Shown in pieces: positions 42,783 through 50,975 of a stretch of DNA of 64,000 bases. The stretch's first letter is position 1; each line of letters starts with the position of its first letter. The notes beneath the pieces are model-generated. The model saw only the letters and a list, made by a program, of their open reading frames with translations, searched no databases and was not told the origin of the DNA. The DNA is from Bacillota bacterium. Lineage in GTDB: Bacteria; Bacillota; Limnochordia; Limnochordales; Limnochordaceae. Made by a program: the position numbers and the translations under genes. The stretch spans positions 185,647 through 249,646 of the forward strand of contig PIUA01000023.1 of the NCBI GenBank assembly GCA_017577405.1, given 5' to 3'.

Positions 42783-43005
42783 GCTCATCGGATCCCTGGA
42801 CATGGAGGCCGGGGGCGAGCTGGCGGCCAACCTCTATCAGCTGTACCGCTACATGTACCAACGCCTGGTGCAGGCCAACATCCGGAAGAGCGTGGAGCCC
42901 ATCGATGAGGTGGTCCAGCTGATGGGCGAGCTCCGGGACGGGTGGTACGAAGGGGTTATCCAGGGGAAGGCCCAGGCAACTCAAGACAGGGGGCCGGGAG
43001 GATGA
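42580..43005 (+). CDS. fliS: Flagellin export chaperone FliS
   Basis: Cytoplasmic chaperone that binds the flagellin C-terminus. 141 residues. NGYQAYRRTQIETAPPEQLILMLYDGAIRFARNA is the conserved start, followed by three helices ending in a variable tail. ATG 42580 (MSFRMTPG) or ATG 42592 is the start; GGAAGGGG lies upstream. Its stop overlaps the start of the next gene. Its presence implies a flagellin gene elsewhere in the genome. Confidence 0.93.
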   Translation: MSFRMTPGTNGYQAYRRTQIETAPPEQLILMLYDGAIRFARNARRALEAGDKQKAHTELTRAQDVVSELIGSLDMEAGGELAANLYQLYRYMYQRLVQANIRKSVEPIDEVVQLMGELRDGWYEGVIQGKAQATQDRGPGG

Positions 43006-43526
43006 GGGAGCCAGGCTTCGGTTCCCGAACGGAGTGGCGGGATCTCCTGGACCAGCTGATCACCCTCTACGCGGAGCGGCTGGAGATCTACCGGCAAGCC
43101 CTCGGGGTGACGTGGCCCGAAGGGGAGCTGGTCGACGTGGAGGTGCTCGACCAGTTCGAAGGCCAGCTCAGGCGGCAGGAGAAGTCGCTCCTTCAGGCGG
43201 AGCAGGTTAGCCGGGACGCCCGGCGTCTGGAGGAGAGGCTGGCCCGCCTCTGGGGCGTGGAGGTGTTCACCTTGCGGGCGGGGGAGCTCCCTGAGGCGGT
43301 GGTCGACCAGGCGGACGACCGCCTCAGGGAGGCTCGGCGCCTCCTCCGGGAAAGCCAAGAGCTGGCCCGCCGGCTGCTAGAGGACGTCACCCAGCGCGAG
43401 GCCCGCCTGCGGGAGGCGATGCGGCGCCTCCTGGAAGAGGCCGGGGCTTTGCAGCTCGAGCGGAAGGCTGTTGGGGCCTACCGGGTGCCCAAGCCAAAAG
43501 CCCGGTTCTTTGACGAGCGGCGGTGA
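43002..43526 (+). CDS. Coiled-coil flagellar protein, FliT- or FlgN-like
   Basis: 174 residues, almost wholly helical, rich in Arg, Leu and Glu, with heptad-like patterns from about residue 60 onwards. The place directly after fliS is where Bacillus has fliT. It is much longer than FliT (about 110), and similarity is too weak to name it. The C-terminus RVPKPKARFFDER is basic and could bind another protein. ATG 43002 overlaps the fliS stop. A chaperone role is inferred from context only. Confidence 0.65.
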   Translation: MREPGFGSRTEWRDLLDQLITLYAERLEIYRQALGVTWPEGELVDVEVLDQFEGQLRRQEKSLLQAEQVSRDARRLEERLARLWGVEVFTLRAGELPEAVVDQADDRLREARRLLRESQELARRLLEDVTQREARLREAMRRLLEEAGALQLERKAVGAYRVPKPKARFFDERR

Positions 43527-43541
43527 AGGAGCGAGGGTCCT

Positions 43542-44525
43542 GTGGAACGGAATCTCTCCCAGCAGGAGATTGACGCCCTCATCAGCCAACTCCGGGCGGG
43601 GGAGCTTGACACGGAGGTTGAGGCTGAGGAGGATGTCGTTCCTTACGATTTCCGCCGGGCCGACCGGATCTCCCGGGAGCAAATGCGGGCTTTGGAGCGG
43701 GTGGTCCAGTCGTGGGCCCGGTCGGTGGCCAGTTCCCTGGCCACCCTGACCCGCCAGGAGGCCCAGCTCCAACTGGCCGCCCTGCAGCAGTTGCCGTTTG
43801 GTGAGTTTCGCCGGTCGCTGCCCAACCCATCGGTGCTGGTCGTCTACACCCTCAAGCCTTTGGACGGCAGCATGGTGGTCCAGCTGGAGCCGGGGGTGGC
43901 CCTGGCCCTCTACGACCGGCTCTGCGGCGGCCCAGGGGAGCGGGGTGAGGATCGGGAGCTGACCGACGTGGAGCTCTCGGTTCTGGGGGCCCAGATCTTC
44001 CGGGAGATGGGCCGCCGGATGGAGGCCGCCTGGAGCGAGTTCATGAGCCTTGAGGTGGCCTACGCGCGGGTTGAGACCAACCCCGTCTACCTGAACCTCC
44101 TGTACGATCAGGACACGGTCCTGGTGGCCTCCTTCCACCTCGACCTGGAGACGGGGAGCGAGAGCCTCAGCCTGGGCCTGGCCTTCGACGATTTGGACAA
44201 CCTCCTGGCCAGTCTTTCGTCGGAGTTCGCCATGAAGAGCCGGCGTCAGGCCACCGCCCGGGAGCAGGCCGCATGGGCCCAGCACCTGGGCCGGGTGGCG
44301 GCGCCGGTGGAGGTGATCCTGGGCCGGGCCACCCTGACCATGGCCGATCTGGTCAGCCTCTCGGTGGGTGACGTGGTGCCGCTCCAGACGGGCCCTGACG
44401 GCACCATTGAGGTGGTGGTCGGGGGCCAGGTCAAGTTCCGGGGGACACCGGGCCGGGTGGGCAATCACACCGCCGTCCTGATTACGGGACCGGCACGCCA
44501 GGGGGCGAGCGAGTATGCCGGATGA
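43542..44525 (+). CDS. fliM: Flagellar motor switch protein FliM
   Basis: C-ring protein that binds phosphorylated CheY and switches rotation. 327 residues. The N-terminal CheY-binding peptide LSQQEIDALISQL is present, then the PYDFRRADRISREQMRALE segment, the middle CheC-like domain, and a C-terminal SpoA domain (VEVILGRATLTMADLVSLSVGDVVPL). GTG 43542 follows GGAGCGAGG. It overlaps fliY by 11 bases; in Bacillus both lie in the large fla/che operon rather than beside fliD. Confidence 0.94.
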   Translation: MERNLSQQEIDALISQLRAGELDTEVEAEEDVVPYDFRRADRISREQMRALERVVQSWARSVASSLATLTRQEAQLQLAALQQLPFGEFRRSLPNPSVLVVYTLKPLDGSMVVQLEPGVALALYDRLCGGPGERGEDRELTDVELSVLGAQIFREMGRRMEAAWSEFMSLEVAYARVETNPVYLNLLYDQDTVLVASFHLDLETGSESLSLGLAFDDLDNLLASLSSEFAMKSRRQATAREQAAWAQHLGRVAAPVEVILGRATLTMADLVSLSVGDVVPLQTGPDGTIEVVVGGQVKFRGTPGRVGNHTAVLITGPARQGASEYAG

Positions 44526-45738
44526 CCAGCCTCTTCTCTCCCAGAGTGAGATTGACCGCCTTTTGGGGACCCACTCGGGACCGGGCATCGGGCCCGGGTC
44601 CGAGGCTGAAGCGGGTGCCGAGGCTCCCGGCGAGGCCGGCGCTCCCGACGGGCCAGAAGTGGGCGCATCCGGAGAGGGGCTCGGTTCGGCCCAGGCCGAC
44701 GCCCTGGCCGAGGTGAGCACCGTCAGCATGGGCTCGGCCTCCACCGCCCTGAGCAGCATCCTGGGCCACAAGGTGACCATCACCGCCCCCAAGGTGACGG
44801 TCCACTCCCGGGAAGGCTTCCGGAAGCAGGTGGAGCAGCCCATGCTCGCCGTCGAGGTCCGCTTCGAGGATGGCCTGGTGGGCCAGAGCCTCTTCCTCCT
44901 GGGCGAGCCGGAGGCGAAGACCATGGCCGCCATCATGCTGGGCGACCTGGCCGAGGAGGCCGGCGAGGAGCTGAATGAGCTGGAGCTGTCGGCCCTGGCC
45001 GAGGCGATGAACCAGATGATGGGCTCGGCAGCCACCGCCATGACCAACATGATCCACCGGTCGGTCAACATCACGCCGCCGGTGGTCCGCCGGAAGGACC
45101 TCGCCGCCGAAAGCCTGGTGGAGGTGGAGGAGCCCATGGTGGTCGTGGAGTTTGACATGACCGTCGACGGGCTCTTTGAGACCTCCTTCTTCCAGCTGAT
45201 GCCCCTGAAGGTGGGCCAGCAGCTGGCCGAGCAACTCCTGGCCTCCGTCGGTGGGGAGTCGGAGAAGCCGACCGGGAGCGAAGCGGTGCCAGCCGCCGTA
45301 GAGGCCGAACCGGCGGCGGCAGCGCCCCAACCGGCGGCGCCCCAGGCGCCGACAGCCTCGAGCCTGGCGTCCCCTCCGCCGGCAGCGGCGGGCGGCTCCG
45401 GCGGCTCCGCCCAGGGCGAGCGGCCGGCCTTTGAGCCGAGCCCCCTCACCTTGCGGAGCCAGCCCGATCTGGGCAACCTCCGCATCGATCTGATTCGGGA
45501 CATCCCCGTGCAGATCAGCGCCCGACTGGGCCGGGCCCGGCTGAGCGTGGCCGAGATCCTCTCCATGGGCGCCGGTTCGGTGGTGGAATTGGACCGGATG
45601 GAAGGGGAGCCCATCGAGCTTTTGGCCAACGGTGTGCCGGTGGCCAAGGGTGAGGTGGTGGTCATCGGGGGCGAGCGGTACGGGGTGCGCATCACCGAGA
45701 TTGTGGATCCGACGGAACGGGTTCGGTCCGTGAGCTAG
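44515..45738 (+). CDS. fliY: Flagellar motor switch protein FliY (CheC-like plus FliN domain)
   Basis: C-ring protein with CheY-P phosphatase activity in Bacillus. 407 residues. The N-terminus LSQSEIDRLLG again resembles the CheY-binding peptide. Residues 65-240 are CheC-like, with a phosphatase site S-ALAE-AMN (LSALAEAMNQMMG). An Ala/Pro-rich linker (about 250-305) precedes the FliN-like SpoA domain (DIPVQISARLGRARLSVAEILSMGAGSVVELDR). ATG 44515 lies inside the end of fliM. No separate CheC, CheX or CheZ was seen in the window. Confidence 0.95.
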   Translation: MPDDQPLLSQSEIDRLLGTHSGPGIGPGSEAEAGAEAPGEAGAPDGPEVGASGEGLGSAQADALAEVSTVSMGSASTALSSILGHKVTITAPKVTVHSREGFRKQVEQPMLAVEVRFEDGLVGQSLFLLGEPEAKTMAAIMLGDLAEEAGEELNELELSALAEAMNQMMGSAATAMTNMIHRSVNITPPVVRRKDLAAESLVEVEEPMVVVEFDMTVDGLFETSFFQLMPLKVGQQLAEQLLASVGGESEKPTGSEAVPAAVEAEPAAAAPQPAAPQAPTASSLASPPPAAAGGSGGSAQGERPAFEPSPLTLRSQPDLGNLRIDLIRDIPVQISARLGRARLSVAEILSMGAGSVVELDRMEGEPIELLANGVPVAKGEVVVIGGERYGVRITEIVDPTERVRSVS

Positions 45739-45751
45739 GAGGGGATCGGCG

Positions 45752-46267
45752 GTGAGTGCGGTTGCGGGGAATCAGGTGGTCATCTTTGCCCTGGGGGATG
45801 ACCGGTTCGCGGTGGATGTGGGGCAGGTACGCGAGGTCCTGCGGACCCCGCCGCTCACCCGCCTCCCGGGGGCGCCGGAGTACGTGCGCGGGGTAGCCAA
45901 CCTGCGGGGCGAGGTGGTCCCCGTGGTGGACCTGCGGGTGAAACTGGGTGAGCCGGAAGGGGACCACGAGGACACCCGGGTGGTGGTCTGCGAGCTGGAG
46001 GGCGAGGTGATCGGGATCGAGGTGGACGAGGTGCAGGAGGTGGCCACCCTCGACCCGGAGCAGATCCATCCGGCCCCCCGCCGGTGGGTGGAGCAGTCCC
46101 AGCAGGCGGTGACGGGCATCGCCCGGCTCGATGAGGAGCTGATCCTCGTCGTCGACTTGGCCCGCCTGCTCAAGACCGACCTGGAGATCTCGCTGGAAGC
46201 CCTCCGCCAGGCCCGGGAGGAGGCGGGCGAGGCGGTGACCGCCGCTGAAGGGGACCAGCAAGCATGA
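45752..46267 (+). CDS. cheW: Chemotaxis adaptor CheW
   Basis: Links chemoreceptors to CheA. 171 residues, one CheW domain: VVIFALGDDRFAVDVGQVREVLR, LPGAPEYVRGVANLRGEVVPVVDLR, and GIARLDEELILVVDLARLL. A short charged tail follows. GTG 45752 has GGAGGGG upstream. Stop overlaps the cheA ATG. Receptor genes (MCP) are not in the window. Confidence 0.94.
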   Translation: MSAVAGNQVVIFALGDDRFAVDVGQVREVLRTPPLTRLPGAPEYVRGVANLRGEVVPVVDLRVKLGEPEGDHEDTRVVVCELEGEVIGIEVDEVQEVATLDPEQIHPAPRRWVEQSQQAVTGIARLDEELILVVDLARLLKTDLEISLEALRQAREEAGEAVTAAEGDQQA

Positions 46268-48321
46268 GCCACGAAGAACGGGCCCTCTTCGTCAGCGAGA
46301 GCCAAGAGTACCTGCAGATCCTGAACAACGGCCTCCTCCAGCTGGAGCAGGGGACCGATCCTGAGGTGGTGGCCGAGCTCTTCCGTGCCGCCCACAGCCT
46401 CAAGGGGATGGCGGCCACCCTGGGCGAGCAGGGGGTGGTGGGCCTCACCCATGCCATGGAAGAGTTTCTCAGCCGGGTCCGGGAGACGGGGGAGCAGCTG
46501 GCGGCGGAGGATCTGGACCTCCTGCTGGCGGCCTGCGACGGCCTGGAAGCCTGGCTGGCGGCCGTCCAGAAAGGCGACGAGGCGACCATGGCCCAAGCTC
46601 AAGAGGGGCTGGAGACTCTGGAGGCCAGCGTGCGGGCTGGCTTTCAGCGCCTCTTGGGCCGGGAGCAGACGGCCGCCAGCCAAGTGGAGACGGCGGCGCC
46701 GGGCCAGACGTCCGCAGGCGATCTGCCGCTGGAGCTGAACCTCTACGATCAGGAGCTGATCCAGGAGGCGACCCGGCAAGGCCTCCAGGCCACCGATCTC
46801 TTCATCCGCCTGGATCCGGGCTGCCGGATGAAGTCGGTGCGCGTCTTCCTCATCTTCCGGGCCCTGGAGCAGGTGGGGGAGATCATCAAGTCCCAGCCGC
46901 CCGCGGAGGAGCTGGACGAGGAGCGCTTCGACGACCGGTTCCGGCTGCTGGTGGTCTCCTCGGAGCCGCCCGAGGCCCTGGCCGAACGGGTGCGGGGCCT
47001 GGCTGAGGTGGCCGAGGTGGTCGCCCGGCCCGTCACCGCCGGGGAGGCGGGCGCTGGATCCAATGGGGCCGCGGGCCCCGGGCAGGCTGCCGCCCCCCGG
47101 GAGCCAGCCGCCAGGAAGAACGGCGGCCCCGGCCTGCCCAAGGAGCTGGCCTCCATCCGGGACAATTTTCTCAACGAGCGCTTCCTCCGGGTGGATGTGA
47201 GCCGGCTCGATCAGCTGGTCAACCTGGTGGGGGAGCTGGTCATCCAGCGGAACCGGCTCCTGAGCGTGGCTGAGGAGACCGGGTTCAGCTCGGATGTGAT
47301 CGAGGGCATCGACCGGATCGCCACCGACCTCCAGACGGGGGTCATGGCCCTCCGGATGGTCCCCTTGCGCACCATCTTCCAGCGCTTCCCCCGCATGGTG
47401 CGGGATCTGGCCCGGAGCCTGGGCAAGCAGGTGGAGCTGGCCCTGGACGGGGAGGAGACGGAGCTCGACCGGTCCCTCATTCACTCGCTGGCGGACCCCC
47501 TCATCCACCTGCTGCGGAACGCCATCGACCACGGCATCGAGCCTCCCGACGAGCGGGCCCGGAAGGGCAAGCCGCCCACGGGGCGGGTCGCCGTCACCGC
47601 CCGGCAGGAAGGGAACCGGGTGGTCATCGAGGTGGAGGACGACGGCGCCGGTGTGGATGTGACCGCCATCCGCCGGAAACTGGTGGAGCGGGGGCTGCTG
47701 AGCGCCAAGGAAGTGGAGGAGCTCTCGGACCGGCAGGCCCTCCAGTGGATTTTCCGCCCTGGCTTCTCCACCGCCAAGCAGGTGAGCGACATCTCGGGCC
47801 GGGGCGTGGGGATGGACGTGGTCCGGTCCGCGGTGGAAGGGGCCGGCGGGAGCCTGCAGATCGACAGCGAGCTGGGTCAGGGGACCAAGATCCGGCTCGA
47901 ACTCCCCCTCACCCTGGCCATCATCCAGGCCATGCTGGTGGAGCTGGCGGGCGAGCGGCTCGCCCTGCCCTTGGACGTCATCTCGGAGGTGCTCCGGGTG
48001 GGCGACGCGGACATCCGCACCCTGGGCGGCGGCCGGGTGCTCAACTGGCGGGGGCAGATCCTCCCCGTCATCGATGCGGCCGAGCGCCTCCAGCTGCGGC
48101 CCGCGCAAGAGGTCCTCCCGCCCGACAGCCTGGCGCTGGTCCTGGAGCGGGGCGGCCGGAGCGTCTGTTGCCTGGTGGACGAGGTGGTCGGGCATGAGGA
48201 GGTGGTGATCAAGCCCGTCAGCAAGCTGGTCTCGACCCTGCCTGAGGTGTCGGGCGCGACGGTTTTGGGGAGTGGGCGGGTCGCGGTCATCATCAACCCG
48301 GAACCGTGGCTGGAAGGATAG
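46264..48321 (+). CDS. cheA: Chemotaxis histidine kinase CheA
   Basis: Autophosphorylates in response to receptors and passes phosphate to CheY. 685 residues. Domains in order: P1 Hpt with the phosphorylated histidine in AAHSLKGMAATLG (near residue 44); P2-like CheY-binding region (about 155-255); a Gly/Ala-rich linker; P3 dimerisation (LVNLVGELVIQRNRL); P4 ATPase (LLRNAIDHGIE, DDGAGVD, GRGVGMDVV, GQGTKIRLELPLTLA); and P5 CheW-like end. All key residues appear intact. It overlaps cheW by four bases. Confidence 0.96.
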   Translation: MSHEERALFVSESQEYLQILNNGLLQLEQGTDPEVVAELFRAAHSLKGMAATLGEQGVVGLTHAMEEFLSRVRETGEQLAAEDLDLLLAACDGLEAWLAAVQKGDEATMAQAQEGLETLEASVRAGFQRLLGREQTAASQVETAAPGQTSAGDLPLELNLYDQELIQEATRQGLQATDLFIRLDPGCRMKSVRVFLIFRALEQVGEIIKSQPPAEELDEERFDDRFRLLVVSSEPPEALAERVRGLAEVAEVVARPVTAGEAGAGSNGAAGPGQAAAPREPAARKNGGPGLPKELASIRDNFLNERFLRVDVSRLDQLVNLVGELVIQRNRLLSVAEETGFSSDVIEGIDRIATDLQTGVMALRMVPLRTIFQRFPRMVRDLARSLGKQVELALDGEETELDRSLIHSLADPLIHLLRNAIDHGIEPPDERARKGKPPTGRVAVTARQEGNRVVIEVEDDGAGVDVTAIRRKLVERGLLSAKEVEELSDRQALQWIFRPGFSTAKQVSDISGRGVGMDVVRSAVEGAGGSLQIDSELGQGTKIRLELPLTLAIIQAMLVELAGERLALPLDVISEVLRVGDADIRTLGGGRVLNWRGQILPVIDAAERLQLRPAQEVLPPDSLALVLERGGRSVCCLVDEVVGHEEVVIKPVSKLVSTLPEVSGATVLGSGRVAVIINPEPWLEG

Positions 48322-48347
48322 GGGGCGGGTGAAGGAGGAGAACCAAC

Positions 48348-48719
48348 GTGGCCCTGCGAGTCCTGGTCGTCGACGATACGGCCTTCATGCGCATGACGTT
48401 GCGGAACGTCCTGGAACGGAATGGGTATGAGGTCGTTGGTGAGGCGGCCACCGGCGTGGAGGCTGTGGAGCTTTACCAGAGCCTGAAGCCGGACTTGGTC
48501 ACCATGGACATCACCATGCCCGAGATGGACGGGATCACCGCCATCCGGGAGATCATGAAGATGGACCCCCAAGCCCGGATCATCGTCTGCAGCGCGCTGG
48601 GTCAGAAGAACATGGTGATCGAAGCCCTCACCGCGGGTGCCAAGGACTACCTGGTCAAGCCCTTCCAACCGGAACGGGTCCTCGAAGCCCTGGAGAAGCT
48701 CCAGGCCCAACACACCTAG
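48348..48719 (+). CDS. cheY: Chemotaxis response regulator CheY
   Basis: Single receiver domain of 123 residues that, when phosphorylated by CheA, binds the motor switch. Acidic pair D9-D10, phosphorylated D54 (TMDITMPEMDG), a Ser in CSALGQ, and the conserved lysine in YLVKPF. It looks like the Bacillus and Thermotoga CheY. GTG 48348 has GGAGGAG upstream. Last gene of the fliM-fliY-cheW-cheA-cheY block; a convergent gene ends 20 bases beyond. Confidence 0.95.
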   Translation: MALRVLVVDDTAFMRMTLRNVLERNGYEVVGEAATGVEAVELYQSLKPDLVTMDITMPEMDGITAIREIMKMDPQARIIVCSALGQKNMVIEALTAGAKDYLVKPFQPERVLEALEKLQAQHT

Positions 48720-48738
48720 GGCGCTTAACCAAGAGGCC

Positions 48739-49575
48739 TCACCGGGTCCCGTTCAAGACCGGCGGGCGCCAGCGCCGGACCACCGCCGGGCGCCGTTGGC
48801 TGGAAGGGGTCCGCGTGGGCTGGCGCGCCTCCCCCTCCCAGGCCGCCTCAGCGGCCATCCCTTCCACCGCCAGGCTTCCCCCATCGGGCTCCCTCGCCGC
48901 CGCCCGGGACCCGCTGGCAACTGCCCGGACGCCCACAGCCTCGGCCGGGGGCCGGGGCAAGGGCTCAACCTCCAGGCCCATCTGCTGTTCTTGAAGCAGA
49001 AGCATGAGCCGCTCCAGCCGCAGCCGCAACTCCTGCTGCTCCCGGTGGAGGGTGGCGATCTCCTCTCGAAGCTGCTCGATGGTGTCCGCCGGAAGGACAC
49101 CGTCGGCCGCCCCAAGACGGGCCGTCTCTTGGGGCTGGAACCCTGGCTCCCCGCGCCCGTTGGCCCGCGCCGCTGCAGGGAAGGGGAAGGGTAAGGAGAG
49201 CGCTTCTGGCGGGCTGGGAGCGCTGGGCGAGCTGAAGGCCTGTCCCAGGCCTGGGACTGGCCGGGGCCGGGCGGCGGGTTGATGGTGGGCCCGCTCGGCG
49301 GGACGGGCGGCCCTGGCAGGCAGTGCCGCCCCTTCCGAGCGGAGCAGGCCCTTGATCTGCTCGATGGTGTGGCCCTGGGCCCGATAAGCGGCCACCCGGC
49401 GGAGGAGGGGCAGCTTGCTCGCCGGGATGAAGGCCGTCCCCCGCTCGTCCAGGCGCACCTCCAGGGGCCCGGCCAGGTGGCGGGCCACGTACCGGAGGGC
49501 CGGCAGGCTCATGGGGACCGCGTGGGCCGCTTCAGGAAGGGAGAGCCATCCAGGGCGCCGTTCACTCCTCACCAT
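48739..49575 (-). CDS. MerR-type HTH and coiled-coil protein (RacA-like layout)
   Basis: 278 residues. The N-terminal 80 residues form a MerR-like helix-turn-helix with its wing (LSLPEAAHAVPMSLPALRYVARHL, RRVAAYRAQGHTIEQIKGLL). A Pro/Ala-rich linker leads to a coiled coil (DTIEQLREEIATLHREQQELRLRLERLMLLLQEQQ) and to a basic tail (RRPAVVRRWRPP). This order, HTH then coiled coil then basic tail, recalls RacA and related DNA-bridging proteins, but similarity is not enough to name it. ATG or GTG 49575 has GGGGAGG upstream. It may regulate the flagellar genes or anchor DNA; both are guesses. Confidence 0.7.
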   Translation of the reverse strand: MVRSERRPGWLSLPEAAHAVPMSLPALRYVARHLAGPLEVRLDERGTAFIPASKLPLLRRVAAYRAQGHTIEQIKGLLRSEGAALPARAARPAERAHHQPAARPRPVPGLGQAFSSPSAPSPPEALSLPFPFPAAARANGRGEPGFQPQETARLGAADGVLPADTIEQLREEIATLHREQQELRLRLERLMLLLQEQQMGLEVEPLPRPPAEAVGVRAVASGSRAAAREPDGGSLAVEGMAAEAAWEGEARQPTRTPSSQRRPAVVRRWRPPVLNGTR

Positions 49576-49649
49576 CGTCCCGACCTCCCCGCATCCCTTC
49601 TGTTCGGTTTATCGGACGAAATCCCTTTCTTCATGAACTGTCGAACGGA

Positions 49650-49678
49650 TTGCGCCCGTCGGCCAACCCGGGTATAAT
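49650..49678 (+). promoter_or_regulatory. Strong sigma-A promoter before the structured RNA region
   Basis: TTGCGC at 49650-49655, a 17-base spacer and a perfect TATAAT at 49673-49678. Transcription should begin near 49685, exactly where the long-range pairing of the RNA starts. Confidence 0.8.
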
Positions 49679-49684
49679 AGCTCA

Positions 49685-49929
49685 GTCCGCCTGGGTCTGT
49701 GGTTGAAAGTCGATGCCAGCCGCGGGCGAAGCGACCCACGTAAGGCAGCGTTCAACCAACACCATCACCTTTCGGCTGCCGAGCATGGCGCGGCTTAGTG
49801 TAAGTCCTGCCCGCCCTGCCGATCCAGGGCGGATCGGCCCAGGGTGGAGAGGCGCGGCGTCCCGGCCGGGCCGGGGCAAAGCGTCCAGCAGGCGAGTGTG
49901 GGGGCAAAGACCAGGTCAGCCAGGCGGAC
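49685..49929 (+). ncRNA. Candidate structured RNA (small RNA or leader), unidentified
   Basis: No gene fits here. The first ten bases after the promoter (49685-49694, GTCCGCCTGG) are perfectly complementary to 49920-49929 (CCAGGCGGAC), closing a roughly 245-base structure. Inside, several GC-rich helices can form, for example around 49815-49838 (CCGCCCTG with CAGGGCGG). The next gene starts 171 bases later without a clear terminator between, so it is either a separate RNA such as a 6S-like species or the leader of the amino-acid transporter. Known riboswitch, tmRNA, SRP and RNase P motifs were not found. Confidence 0.5.
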
Positions 49930-50100
49930 ACCCTCCCTACCCTCTCCCCTGCGATCCCACGGATGGCTGATAAAAATTCATGGTTCGGGGCAGGAGACCG
50001 GGTAAGAGCGACGAATCATGAACCGAACTTGCAAGATTATGCAGCGGAAGGCGGTCCGGCCGGGCGTCCTGCCGGTCCAGGCCGTCTGAGGAGGTCGCGT

Positions 50101-50856
50101 ATGAAGCGTTGGTCAGCGTTGGTGGTGCCGGTTCTCCTGGTCGTGGCGGTCAGCCTGGCCTCGCCCCTGGCTGTGGCGGCCCAGCAGACCATCAGGGTCG
50201 GTGCCGACACCGCCTTCCCGCCCTTCGAGTTCGTTGATGAGGAAACCGGTGAGTACACCGGCTTCGACATGGAGCTGATCCGGGCCATCGGCGAGGTGAT
50301 GGGGGTCGAGGTGGAGATCGTCAACACCGTCTTCGACGGCCTCATCCCCGCCCTGCTCCTGGGCGAGTTCGACGTGATCATCTCGGCCATGACCATCACC
50401 GAGGAGCGGGCCCAGACGGTCGCCTTCTCCGACCCCTACTTCGTCACCGGGCTGGTGATCGCCACCCGGCCCGATGAGACCAGCATCCAGTCCACCGAGG
50501 ACCTGAAGGGGAAGACGGTGGCCGTCCAGATGGGGAGCACGGGCCACTTCGCGGCCGCGGATCTCCCCGGTGTCGGGCGGGTCGACCCCTACCAGTTCGT
50601 GGACCAGGCCATGACCGCGGTGATCATCGGCGCGGCGGACGCGGCCATCCTGGACGAGCTGGTGGCCATCGAGTACATGCGGGCCCACCCCGATGCCATC
50701 AAGGTGGTGGGCGAGCCCTTCACCACCGAGGAGTACGGTATCGCGGTCCGGCCTCAGGAGACGGAGCTGCTGGCTAAGATCAACGCCGCGCTGGCGGAAC
50801 TCCGGGCCAGCGGCCGGTACGACGAGCTCTACGACAAGTGGTTTGGCGTCGACTGA
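50101..50856 (+). CDS. Amino-acid ABC transporter substrate-binding protein
   Basis: Periplasmic-type binding protein for polar amino acids (family 3), 251 residues. A signal peptide (MKRWSALVVPVLLVVAVSLASPLA, cleavage after about AVAA) is followed by the family start IRVGADTAFPPFEF and GFDMELIRAIGE. There is no cysteine, so it is not a lipoprotein, unlike most such proteins of single-membrane Firmicutes; this fits a free periplasmic protein of a diderm cell. ATG 50101 has AGGAGG six bases upstream. The ligand (glutamine, glutamate, arginine, or another) cannot be fixed by eye. Confidence 0.92.
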   Translation: MKRWSALVVPVLLVVAVSLASPLAVAAQQTIRVGADTAFPPFEFVDEETGEYTGFDMELIRAIGEVMGVEVEIVNTVFDGLIPALLLGEFDVIISAMTITEERAQTVAFSDPYFVTGLVIATRPDETSIQSTEDLKGKTVAVQMGSTGHFAAADLPGVGRVDPYQFVDQAMTAVIIGAADAAILDELVAIEYMRAHPDAIKVVGEPFTTEEYGIAVRPQETELLAKINAALAELRASGRYDELYDKWFGVD

Positions 50857-50975
50857 TGGCCGCCCGGGGCCATCGCCAGAGCGGTCCGAAGGGCCGCTGG
50901 ACACGACTTGGGGCGCGTGCTGGGCAGGGACGGGCCTGGCAGGCGCCCTGCCTCTGTGTATGAGGGGGAAACCGT

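Noticed and set aside
49840..49866. T-box-like motif (GGGTGG then CGCGG then CGTCCC) in the structured RNA region
   Set aside because: The essential TGGNACC bulge is not present and no terminator with a T run follows; likely chance in GC-rich DNA.
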